Of a stretch of 64,000 bases of DNA, positions 36,701-47,800 are shown one piece after another. Each line of letters starts with the position of its first letter. Within the stretch, counting starts at the first letter, position 1. A program made the translations under genes and the position numbers. Origin of the DNA: Amyelois transitella (lineage: Eukaryota; Arthropoda; Insecta; Lepidoptera; Pyralidae). The stretch is taken from contig NC_083535.1 of the NCBI RefSeq assembly GCF_032362555.1, positions 7,130,001 to 7,194,000 of the forward strand, written 5' to 3'. The notes under the pieces were generated by a model. It made no database searches and was not told the origin of the DNA. It saw only the letters and a program-made list of their open reading frames with translations.

Positions 36701-38907
36701 ATATGTACACAGGATAAGACACGGAAGTTTATTTTACCAACGGTGAAATGCTACAACGTACATACATACATATCGTCACGTCTATATCCCTTGTGGGGTA
36801 GACAGAGCCAACAGTCCTGAAAAGACTGATCGGTCACGTTCAGCTATTTGGCTTAATGATCTTTCAAGTCTTTATTTATTGTTATTATTTACTAGTTGTT
36901 GCTCGCAACTCCATTTGCTATTATTAAATTTACTCAAATATCCGTACATATTACACAGTAGGGACCAGCCCTTTGGCTTCTACATCACATGATCCAGATC
37001 TTCTATTTTTTTGCCAAAGAAATGCTTAAAGAGTAAACAACTTTTGTTAAGACGTCTTTTTCATAATTCGGATGTTTTAAATCACGTGTTTCAGACTTTC
37101 GACTTTTATACGCCAACAGAAAATGTTCATCAGGTTGAACAACTTTTGTTAAGATGTAATTTCAATATTATATATAGATTGGCTGAAATGTTAGGGTTCG
37201 ATATCAGCTGTTCCAGATTACAAAATAAATTATACTTTATATGTTGGCCAGGCATAAGAGCTAAGCAACAAAAAATGTTTCATGCAAATATGTTTAGTAG
37301 TTCCGGAGATTAATGTGTACAAACAAACATACAAACCGACAGACTTTCTTTTTCAAATTCATGATTGGTTTCTATTTCTTCATCGTTATAAATTGTTTTT
37401 TTTTAATATACTCAATGTACACAATTACAATTTTATTTTACTGTTTTATTATATGTATTGATTCCTACTTATTTTCTAATATGCCGTGGCATATTAGGAT
37501 TAGATACTAAATCTTTTTCTTATTGATGTTGTCAGAAGCAAGTAAGGGAATAAACACTATTCTGAAAATACATGCATTAACAATAAGTAGCGACTAGCTA
37601 CTTATTGTTTCTTCTTATGTTAATAAATGAATTTAATTCATATTGTTTTCCTTTGGGAATCTTTATTACTCACTCACATCATGCTCTTTTAGTATTGTAA
37701 CTTTCTGCTTATTTAATAATACTTACTATATCTCTAACGACAGACTTTTATCTTTTCTACTCGATAAAGTCACTCTACACACAAGTTATCAGTCTTAACA
37801 GACAGTTTATATACTACAAGATATTGCCACTCGCATGAGGCAACATACATATTTTTATTACGTCTACATCACTTGCAGGGTAGACAGAGCCAACAGTCTT
37901 GAAAAGACTGAAATAAGCCACATCCATAATTGAGATTCCAATAGTGACAGGTTGCAACCCCATCGCGTAGGTACAAGAAGAATCTCATGGTAAAACCTAT
38001 GGTGCGACGATAAATTTGACCAATTAAATTCTTGTCAATTATCTCGTCTAAATTTCCTTCACGCTGATGAAACGTAAGATGCTATTGCTATGATTGATGT
38101 ATCTAGTGGACCTTACATGTTGCCTCTGCGCACGGCTGAGCCCGTCGGAAGGGAACTCTAGTATGGCGGCTGGCGTGCAGTTTTTGCCGCTTTCCAAAAC
38201 ACCCAATAGTTTCCGTGGAGAAAATCTCTCCACTGCACCTAGAACAGAAGGCGATACGAATATGAAGGTCATATAGGAATTAAATTTTTAAATGATATTT
38301 CAGTTATATATTCTGTCTATTATTTTCTGTTTATAATTTATTTAGACATGTTTTGTCTATCTGTCAAAATATAGAATTAGTTTAACATTTTTTATAAATA
38401 ATTCAGAATAAGAAGCCATGCGTACCTATATGGCCGCGTTGAAACTGAACCTGGTATTGCTCGTATAATGGAACAGTAACTTAATAAATCTAAAAATATT
38501 TTGTAAAAAGCCTTCACCATTGGTAAGAGTAGATTATGAGTAAGATTATTTCTTGAATTTGATAAATTTTTCAAAGAAAGACAAAATTTAATTTCATCAA
38601 ATTAAGCGTAAAGTTGTGAACTTTTTTCTTATATATAAATTACTATGAGAGGTATTTGAGTCCTATGTTTAAAAATTATTAAGAAAATTGTCTGGTATTC
38701 AAAGTATGTTGCTTAAAGTGATAAATATTATTTTTAGTCGTTACCTGATGCAGTTTCAGAAAAATCTTTGAAATAATCTGAATTAGAAATTGACCCTAGA
38801 AACACCATGTAGAAAATAGGAATACCGAAAAACAGTATCACTCTGACTTTTGTCGCTAGTCTAGTTTTGCACACATTTTGTCTAGTCCTTATCAACATTT
38901 TTTCCAT
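30739..38907 (-). CDS. K+-dependent Na+/Ca2+ exchanger (SLC24/NCKX), copy 1
   Basis: Eleven coding exons join in phase: 38907-38745, 38238-38117, 36664-36562, 35952-35765, 35176-35029, 34609-34508, 33620-33513, 32867-32649, 32160-32059, 31546-31425, 30951-30739; 529 residues. The N-terminus has a hydrophobic [18 protein letters not shown] segment, then a lumenal/extracellular [12 protein letters not shown] block with an N-glycosylation sequon at Asn74. Alpha-1 repeat: [16 protein letters not shown] with Glu151. A hydrophilic cytosolic loop spans roughly residues 242-320. Alpha-2 repeat: [16 protein letters not shown] with Glu408, then [15 protein letters not shown] with Asp435. NCKX proteins use Na+ and K+ gradients to export Ca2+ across the membrane. 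The alpha-2 site has Glu where NCKX2 has Asp548; the 27-residue spacing to the Asp575 equivalent is kept. It probably belongs with fly CG1090/CG12376-like exchangers. The ATG at 38907 is the first in frame (MEKML); a second Met follows at codon 4. Confidence 0.92.
31940..32035 (+). repeat. SINE-like family A, very degenerate
   Basis: CAGCTGAACGTGGTCTT followed by CAGTAGTTGTTGCTTTGTC matches the 3' blocks weakly. It lies in an NCKX copy 1 intron. Confidence 0.4.
33228..33500 (+). repeat. tRNA-derived SINE (family B), near full length
   Basis: The head GCCGGTGATCGCAAAGATAA and GTGGTTCAAATCCTAC with CCGGCA look like a degenerate tRNA T arm and acceptor stem (B box GGTTCAAATCC). The body carries AAAGGAAACCTGCACATCC, GTGTAACCATGATCC and CCTGACTCACCTAATCC, shared with the copy at 4042-4260. 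It lies between two NCKX copy 1 exons. Confidence 0.6.
33735..33935 (+). repeat. SINE-like family B, 3' part
   Basis: GAAACCTGTATATTCAGGC, GTGAAGGTCAGACGGGAG, CACCCCGGGCTCCGAAGG and GACTAAGGCCAGGAA match the family B body and tail. It lies in an NCKX copy 1 intron. Confidence 0.55.
34278..34335 (+). repeat. Repeat fragment ending CCCGTATATATAT
   Basis: AACTTACTTCGATTCTAACT then ATTTATCCCGTATATATAT. It is closely similar to the insert found inside the SINE at 57245-57585, so it belongs to a dispersed element, probably the 3' part of a tRNA-derived SINE. Confidence 0.5.
34694..34893 (+). repeat. SINE-like family A, 5' truncated
   Basis: Starts at AATGACTAAGGGATAGGC and runs through CAAGACTGTTGGCTCTGTC and CCCCGCAAGGGATATAG to a GTATGTATGTAAG tail. 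It lies in an NCKX copy 1 intron. Confidence 0.85.
36016..36092 (+). repeat. SINE-like family A, central fragment
   Basis: ACCATTCCATCTATTTCCC then ATGGATGTCGTAAAAGGCGG. The 3' blocks are missing. It lies in an NCKX copy 1 intron. Confidence 0.65.
36664..36698. repeat. Hairpin at an NCKX 3' splice site
   Basis: CCTGGAAATTTAT and ATAAATTTCCAGG are inverted with a nine-base loop. On the minus strand the second arm contains the AG acceptor of the exon 36664-36562. Confidence 0.75.
36753..36862 (-). repeat. SINE-like family A, 3' third, reversed
   Basis: ACATACATACATATCGTCAC tail, then CCCTTGTGGGGTAGACAGAG and GTTCAGCTATTTGGCTTAAT. It lies in an NCKX copy 1 intron. Confidence 0.8.
37579..37609. 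repeat. Small intronic hairpin
   Basis: AACAATAAGTAGC and GCTACTTATTGTT are inverted with a five-base loop, in an NCKX copy 1 intron. Confidence 0.8.
37846..37995 (-). repeat. SINE-like family A, reversed fragment
   Basis: TACGTCTACATCACTTGCAG then AGAGCCAACAGTCTTGAAAA and GACAGGTTGCAACCCCATCG. It lies in an NCKX copy 1 intron. Confidence 0.75.
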
Positions 38908-39203
38908 TTAAATACAAATCTATGAAATAATTTCTATACACGAATAAATTCTAGGATCACTAAGAGTTTTGGTTATTAAAGCGTTCGTCAAATGAAAAAC
39001 TCAAATAATTTGCTGCGTATACAGTTCAACAGCATTAGTATGATGTTGGTCAACATACGCGCACTGCTGAGCCCGATGACGGAATATTACTGCTTCAAAT
39101 CAGTTCTGCGGTCCTTGTAGCAAATAAATATTTATCAAGTAAGTAGTATTATTAGTGGTATCATATCAGTGTTATCGGCAGGAGTGTAAATAAAACTGCT
39201 TAC

Positions 39204-39320
39204 TGTCCGCAGGTAGGTTGTGGTGTCGCACGGCGCCGGCGGCAGCCCGGGCGCGGTCGGCGGGTCTTTCCGGCCACTTTGGTGATGTGCAAGCTACGCT
39301 GCGCTACGGACCTATTGCAA
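39204..39320 (-). promoter_or_regulatory. Candidate 5' UTR exon and promoter of NCKX copy 1
   Basis: A GC-rich island upstream of the coding start, ending on the minus strand at a good donor (GCGGACA/GTAAGC at 39204/39203). An acceptor TTATTTCATAG lies just before the ATG exon. There is no coding frame, so it would be untranslated. The start site is not placed. Confidence 0.4.
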
Positions 39321-42300
39321 TCACTGTTGTATAGGTACTTTTTGATATGAGAAAAGCACATTGACAAAAAAAGATATGTTTTTAGAAGAACTAATAAAAT
39401 TTTAGCCAAAATAAATGTACAAGTAGTACACTCGATAATTGATGGTCAAATAAATCGTGATGACAAAGATACCATCAAAACATAACTGATTATTATCAGC
39501 TATTGCTTCCACACACAGGTGAATGCCACATCTTCTTCTTACGTCTTCTTCGTCAGCTTCTTGTTACGTCAATAATTGTTACGACAATCAGTGTAAAATA
39601 ATAATAGGGCATTCAAAATTATAATTAAGTATAAAGGCTGCGAAATAATTCGAGTAAAGGACTAATTTTATTTTTATTTCTACGGGCTACTGTTATATAA
39701 AAAATTTTTGTCTGTAATATTAATTTAAATAACAGAATTAGATATCTATTTAGAATAACGTTTCAAAACCATTAAGGTTTCATTTGAAAAATAAAAACAT
39801 AATGATAAGCTATTGTAATACCTAATTGATGGTATCATCACAGATTGCCATCATATAAGTTCTAATAGATATCAAATAAATTCGATCCTGATTAAAGTTG
39901 TTACAAATTTGATAATTTTTATTATTTACTCACCTGGACTTAAAATATTCCATTTATTATATTAATCTGTAGATTATGTTGTCGGTGAAGTGGCGAGGAA
40001 CTTTCCACTATTTGCGCTTAGTATGTTTACATCAATATCTATATTTAATAATATTGATAAAGTGGTATGTGTTTGATATTGGTAACACAATTACAAGGGA
40101 TTTTGAAGACATTATATTGATATCATTCATGTAACGCAAACTTTTGATCAAGGAGTCGTGGCTATGACGAAATATACCTACTTTTTTCGAATCTTACTTG
40201 TATATTATGTTCCTACGTAAAAGTTCCTTTTCAAGTAGTTGATATTAAAAATATTGTTTTGGTGGTATATCCTACATTTGAAACTCAATGTATAAGTTTT
40301 TTTGTTATTAATCAAATCCTGTTGGCCATGCCATCTAACAACCTCAATAACTTTTTGGTTTGGCAAATGTCTCCTGTAACCTGTTGTAAACATTTTTCTA
40401 ACCTCGATGCTGACACCCACTCTTATAATTGTCGGCGGCGGTGGCCACTGTTCTCTGCGGACGAGCACAAATCTCTCTTAATTAGATTTAATTGTCGCGT
40501 GCCGCTATGAACTGAGTCGCTTTAGGGCAGGGTGTATGACCGGTTCATCAATTCTACTTAGTCAAGATGATTATAAAGTGTTAACGAACAATGCGTTAGG
40601 TTTCCGGAAGAAAATAATAGGACCACGCCAAGTGTTCACGCGAATGGCTTAAACGATGTATGAGGAAAAAGATAAAAGAAGTTCGCCTCAAACTCATGGA
40701 AAGAGTAGGTTGAAACCATCGATTTTCCCAGTGTGAAATATGGCGAGGAGTCAAGATTTAGTCGTGTCAAGCGTCGTATTCCCCGCTTTTCCAGATAAAG
40801 GTACTCTTAGATGTAGTAGAAAAAGAAACACTATAAAATTTACAAAGAAACTTCGAAACTAAGTATATAAGTTAGATTTTACTGCAGGGAATCCTTATTC
40901 ACTGTCACTTGCCTGAAATTTCTAGTAAGTGACAAATAAACATATGTTCTCTTACCATATGAACATTAGCTTGTATTCAGAGAAAAAAAAATCCTTTTCT
41001 TGGAAAAAAAATACACAATGACGAATATCTATCACTTGACCTACGACACTCTACTAATTGTATATTCATATTATCGTAAGTATATTAAAAGTAAAAGTAA
41101 GTATATTGAATTAAGTTCTCAGTCACTAACGCCAAACTGCTTACAGCATCCCAGTTCCTAACCGAGGCATTATTCAAATATACCTACATAGATTAACATC
41201 TACGACCCATAAGCTTGGAAAAAGGCACTTAAGTTTTCTCAATTAATACACATTGTCTTTGACATACTATCTGATAAATCAATCAATGCTTTGTGAAGCA
41301 TTGGTTGATGTGTACGATGAGCGTAGAGGCGGAGGCGGGCTGGACCGCGATGATCTCGCTGGAGTCACTCCCGCACTGCGCCTGAGTGCCGCTCGACGTA
41401 CCTCTACGTGTATTGTATGGAAATAAATAATTGGCCCCCGTATTCTTCTTTTGACGAGCTCTCCGGCGGGTCCATTATGTCCGTTTGAGTGAGCGGTGGC
41501 ATTCGGACGCCGGTGGCGACGTCCTCGGTTGCCTGTGTCGCGCTCCACAACATCACGGCAACATGAATACCTCCGAACGAGGTACTTTCCTCCCTTTCAT
41601 TTAAAAACTCGACCACTCAGACCCCGGCATTTAGTGCTGACCGGAGCTGGCGCCGTGCTTGTACCGACCAAGGTTAACGAAGGAGGTCGGAAGTGCGTCT
41701 AATTCCCGGTGAATGGCTAGGTCACTCTGTAAGTGTTTCCAATAGGCTAGAGAAGAAGATGGTGCCATCGCTTGGAATGCAGAATTTGAAAGTGAATTAA
41801 GTGCCTCGTAGTGTGACGTCCGCCGATCAACGTTTTTTATGAAACCGGGTAAACAGTAAGTATGGAAGACTAGAGAGAAGATCATCGATTCTCACCATGT
41901 CTTACAATGACCCAGGTAAACATGTTTTTATCTTATACAAACATTGCTGTAGGTTCAGTAATCAGTATGTAAGATAAACATTGACAAATTTCAAAACGCT
42001 GGTCAAATACTCATACTTTACTAACAAAACAAGGGCGTGGCGTGGCTATCGAAGTCGACTCTACAATAACCTAATGACCTTTCTGAAAACGAATTGGAGT
42101 CTAATATACATTAATGTACTTAGCTACCTTTATCAGCTACACAAACGGTAATAGGGAAAAGTGACTGACCTGCCACAATAAGTACAAATGTAGTTATGAT
42201 GTAAAGCGAAATCGTAAAAAAGATGTAGATAGATAGATAGATAGATAAAACTCTTTATTGCACCATAAGAGAAAACATACAAAACAACACAAAGCAGATA

Positions 42301-44840
42301 TAGTATATGGTACAAAGGCGGACTTATCGCTAAAGCAATCTCTTCCAGTCAACCTTTGGGTGGAAGGAAACCAAACAGGAGATCGGCGTTGGCGCAGAAC
42401 AAGATAAATAAATGTTTGAACATAATAAGATACATACTACTAATAAAATATATTATATATATATACATACATACAGAATATATATCTAAATATAATACAT
42501 ATAAATACATACAAATACGCATAAATACAGATAAATACATATAATAATAACATATACTTAGGATAGAGTAGAAAGATAATGAGACTTAACGAGATTTCTG
42601 AAACTATTAATAGTCTGGGCTTTCCTGATATCGACAGGGAGAGCATTCCATAGACGGACAGCTTGTACAGTAAAAGAGTGGGAGTAAAAATTGGTGCTGG
42701 ATGTCGGTAGTCTTAGTCGATGTACTCGTAAGTAATAAAGTTTTAAAATAACCGTGACTTTCTTTCTTTATTTTATTTCAAAGAATACCCAGTCAATTCA
42801 TAGGAGTAATTACGTGATGTCAATTGACAATGCACCGATAAAATCAAGGATCATATCATCTATGACATCGGCTGAAAATTGGCTTTGAAATTGCTTGATC
42901 TATTCTTAGCTAAATGCTAAACCAACTTATTGGAAGCTTTGGGATATCTAAATAAACCTGAAGAAAATGTTGAAAAGCCTTTTTTATGTCATACATTAGG
43001 AAAATTTTATTGTTTCTAGGCTTGTCGGTTTTGGTGATTAGGGGAATTACTTCATAGTAATTTGGCGTGATTAGGCCGGTTCGGTAAGTTAGAAGGGGAG
43101 GCATGAGCACCGACTCGGCGCCTCATCCGGTCGCTCCTGGCGCAAATTGTCAATTGCTCGTCGTCGCCTCAGGGCTGTCAGCGCGCAAGGTTGAGCTCTG
43201 TCGGGCTTCACGTGATCTCTAGGTGCCGCCGGCGTCCAAAATCGTAACCCAAATTTCCTAAAACATCTTAACTTGGAAATGGCATGAGAAATCAAGAAAG
43301 CGCCGTTTATCATCATTGGTGTCTTAAACACATTTTTAACTAGATTCTGTTACGGTTTTAATGGTATTGTATCAAGTGAAAAATATACGAAGTTTGGAAA
43401 GTAGAAAGTATTGACTGAACTGCCAGACATTGATAATTCTAAGTGCATGTAAAGCTATCAAATAGGTTGAGTAAATCGAAAGCCGACTTATGCGACGTTA
43501 ATGCGGACTTCCTGCCTTCTTTGATCTGTCAATTTCCTTCATAGTGCACTTGGGGATGTGCGAGCGAAGTCTAAACGAGACTTGACACGCACAATTTGGC
43601 ACAAACAGATCTCGCAATCAGAAGTACCACATCGGCGGCGGCATTGAAACGTCGTGTTTTCTAAAATCAGTTAATTCAGTTAAACATGTTAGTGCAGTGG
43701 TCATTTGAGACAATTTGCCTACGATTTGCTTGTTGACTTTGCCAATTGCTCGAGACGATTTTAGAAGTGCTGTATCAAGTGCTTGCGTTAATTTTGAACA
43801 ATATGACCGTTTTCTTCAATAGTACGTTTTAACTACTATAGTTAATAATCTCGTAATATTAAAGCATTGTATAAATGGAATTGTCGAAATTTCTTTGACA
43901 AAAGTAATACGTTACATTGTCTTGCTATGTATGAGGAAGCAATTAAATATTATTTATCTACCTCGTTATAACACTTTTACTTGAAGAACATGATTATCGT
44001 TACAATGTCACTACTCCAGTTAACGGAAATAATTCAAATAAGGAAAAATATTGCTGTAATAAAATCTACACCTTATATTTTTTAAGACATCTAAGAAAAG
44101 CTATAAATGCATTCTTTGTATTGTGCAAAATTAAGTGTACCAATTTAGCTGCATTTACTTTGTAGAGCATTTTTCATTCAGCACGAACTTAACATCTAGA
44201 GACAGTAAATCAATTGACATTGATATGGGTTAACAAAGAGGTCAGAAGAGTCCGTGTCCCTTTAAATGTACAATTGGATTGGTTGCTTTATTATATCTTC
44301 GAATAAAGCGTATCCCATGGTTCTATCTCACGCTACGTACTTTTCTTTTCATACATAGTTTTATCTTACTGTGTGTTAGTATACACGCAAAAATATACTT
44401 TTAAATACTACGTACAAAGTATTATATGAAGAAAAATTTATTCCCTTAAAGTAAATTTACAATTTATGTAATGTAGGCATATACGTAAACACGAAAACAA
44501 TAACTGATCTTAGAAAAAACAAAAAATAAATAAAAGCGTTAGCAACAAGCGCATTTAAATTTACAAAGCGTACATTATATATTTAGTTTTAGGCAGGCAG
44601 TCAACAGTTAATATTTGCCAAATAATTTAATAGCATGTAAATATTAATAACTGCTTTTGCGAACCTCTCCCTAGCTTTGCGTTCAATTGCTAAGAACGCA
44701 ATCGAGATAATGATAATCTTATCTTAAGAGGGAGAAAAGAAGTTTAACAAGACAAGTCTTTCCCTAATTAATTAAAATTAAAATTGTAACAAATGATAAT
44801 GTATGCAAGTTTGTGCACATTATGTGTCTGTGCGTTTCAG
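39321..44840. other. Region between the head-to-head NCKX genes
   Basis: Should contain the promoters of both NCKX genes. It holds GC-rich patches at 41280-41700 and 43080-43250, whose short ORFs I cannot assign, and a LINE 3' end at 42224-42730. A 19-base candidate first coding exon for NCKX copy 2 lies at 41897-41915. The rest is AT-rich and featureless to me. Confidence 0.5.
42224..42730 (-). mobile_element. LINE 3' end (non-LTR retrotransposon)
   Basis: On the minus strand, from about 42720 to 42545, a frame reads HRLRLPTSSTNFYSHSF and VRLWNALPVDIRKA, the typical C-terminus of a jockey/CR1-like reverse transcriptase. A 3' UTR follows and ends in a TATC microsatellite at 42225-42246. All upstream parts are missing, so this is a 5'-truncated dead copy between the two NCKX genes. 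Confidence 0.7.
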
Positions 44841-47800
44841 AGACGGTTCTCCGCAACTGCACGCCGCCAGCTATCGACGACTTCCCCGCGGGCGTGTTCA
44901 CGGAGCTCCAACGACAACATGGCGCCATAGTGCTGCACGCGCTGATCTCCCTCTATCTCTTCATAGCCCTTGCCGTCGTCTGTGACAAGTTCTTCGTGCC
45001 CGCCGTCGATAGGATATGTCATGGTACTTATTTTTTATTCCGTTGAATACTGCCCGCATCCTTGTTTTAATAACAGTTAATATATTTTAGTTTAAAGGTA
45101 CCTATTTGTTTCTACGGACTATTGTATCAATGTATTTTGTAAGTGCATACATAAATGAATTATTAATAGTATTATCGAAGTCTGACTTTGCGAAAGTCAG
45201 CTGGGAATCGCTTCGTGTAAAACCTGATTTACTCAATCCAGGATCTGGATCTGCGCTTCTGGCCATAGAGTTAAAGATATAACGGGAGTAAAGATATCGA
45301 TGACATATTTAAGCAGCAAAGAAGGATAAATACACGGAACCCAAGCTTCAAAAATGGAACACTACTACATCGCAAAACATCTCTAGGCAACACTATGATC
45401 TGATGATATGCCTGTCCACTTGAACGGAAGACAATTGTCTCGATGCTCGTACATGTGATCGCTTACATTAATTAATTCGTGACAAACAGGGATAAACACA
45501 CCAGTCGAATATTTAGAAAAATACACATATTGCGCACATATATTTTCACAATCATACATAGTCTCGTCTTTAACTTATTCGGGGTAGACATAGTCAATAA
45601 CGACGAGATAAAGCGACGAATGGCAATCACAAGATCGGCAATGGACAGAATGAGAAAAGTATGGAGGAATCGTAGCATCACTAAGACCACAAAGACCAGA
45701 CTGGTGCGCACGCTTATTTTCCCCATATTTTTGTATGCTGCTGAAACCTGGACATTGCGAGAAGTGGAAAGAAAAAAGATAGACGCCCTAGAGATGTGGT
45801 GCTGGAGGAGAATGCTTGGTGTGTCTTGGACAGAGTTCCGCACTAACGTCTCGATACTCCAAGAGCTCGGTATTAAGCAGCGACTATTTCCCTTAGTACA
45901 ATCTCGCATTTTGTCATTCTTTGGACACGTTACAAGGAGAGGCAACCGATCCATAGAACGGCTTGTTGTCCAGGGTAAAGTGGAAGGCTCTCGACCGCGC
46001 GGGAGGTCACCCATGCGATGGACCGACCAAATAAAGTCTGTGATTGGCGGTTCACTTAACGAGTGCAGCAGGATGACTTCCAGCAGGGAGAAATGGCGTG
46101 ACATCGTAAGGCGCACATTGGCGCCCGCCTCCAACACTACATGATGACCACGACCACTCTGTCAAGAGTGACACGACTAAGAAGAAGAAGAAGAATAGTC
46201 AATAAATAGTCTCGAAAAATCTTCTTGACACACATATAAAATCTAGTCTCTTTCCCGGTGGTAGGTGAGATATATCTTTCCACTTGCTACGATCCTTGCA
46301 AACTTTTTTCGCTTCATCCAGATCACACTCCATGCACGCTCATTTATTTAAGGTACTCATGACCTGACCTTTCACCAGGACGTTTCAAATGACAAATATG
46401 CATACTTTTACAGCATTGAACATGACAAACGACGTAGCAGGCGCTACCTTCATGGCCGCCGCCACGTCAGCCCCGGAGCTGTTCGTGAACGTAATCGGGA
46501 CCTTCATCACCGAAGGAGATATCGGGGTCGGCACCATAGTGGGCTCAGCCGTCTTCAACATCCTCGCCGTCGCGGCTTGTTGCGGCATCGGCGCTGGGAT
46601 GGTAAAACATTCGATTTTAAACAAATACGTACATATTCTCCGTCTTTATCCTAAAAAGTGGTAAAAGACTCAAAAGACCCGTTTACCTGGAGGGCTTATG
46701 ATGAAATTCAAATAATACTTATTATATTTTAATTCATAATTTTGTTTATAAGAAGTGAAGTTACTGGCAGAGAAGAATGGCACCACTACTATAACAAATT
46801 TAGTTTTTGTTATTAGAGATCCCTTTCTGGAAACATCATTCAACGTCGCTATTTTTCTCAATTTTTACTGACTTAAACTTTGGTAGCCAAGTTTACAAAG
46901 CATATTCTTTTCAAGCATATTCAAAATCCGTTGTAATAATTGTTCAATTTCAGGTGGTACCCCTGGATTGGTGGCCTTTGACCAGGGACTGTCTAGCGTA
47001 CGGAATCACGGTCTCGATACTTATTTGCATTATGCACGATGAATACGTGCAGTGGTATGAAGCATTTTTGTTGGTCCTTCTTTACGGAGTTTACATTTGC
47101 ATCATGTATTATGACAAATCTATTCAAAATTTTGCAAGAGGTAAGATTTTTAGCAGATAATATACCCTTGTTTTACTTATGATATATATTTCATGCTTAG
47201 TTACTTAATTTGTAATTTTACAGGTAGTTGGAAGTGGTTTCATAACATGTTCAATAAAACAAATGAAAAAAATTCCGATAATGGTAAGTTTATAGGTAAA
47301 TAAATATTAAATTATTTTGCTAGAAAAAAAAAATATACTTATGTATGCTTATTTAAATTTAAACCATTCATTTTAGACGTCAAAGATGTGAAATGTATTT
47401 CTACTGGCGGAAAGAATGAATCACTACCAGATCACCACCAACATAACGGCAATCTTAAGATTCCCATGACTCCACATTCAGCGATCACTGAAAAAGACAC
47501 AGATTTAGTGTTTCCGCATATTGACAAATTAGTTATAGCTACTAGTGAAGACTCTAGTAAAAATATTGAAGATACTGACTCCAAAACTATCGACATGGAA
47601 ATTGTAACACCGGAGGAAATTGCTGACAATGCCAATACTGAAGAGGCTGATAAAGAAACTGTTGATGAGTATGAACATTCACTATGGAAATGGCCATCCG
47701 GGCGAAGTTGTTTGACTAAGGTATTTCTTGAACTCCGATTGATATTGTTTGTAGCATATAATCCCATCAAGTGTTTTGGACCAAATTTTATTTTCTGCAA

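Noticed and set aside
44813-45046. NCKX copy 2 start inside the 44813-44840 stretch ([10 protein letters not shown])
   Set aside because: The in-frame ATG at 44822 sits in what looks like a good 3' splice site (GTGCGTTTCAG). Splicing from an upstream exon is more likely, so I left the start open.
45472-46137. Minus-strand open frame of 221 codons
   Set aside because: Exact mirror of the LINE reverse transcriptase frame on the plus strand, where the recognisable motifs are.
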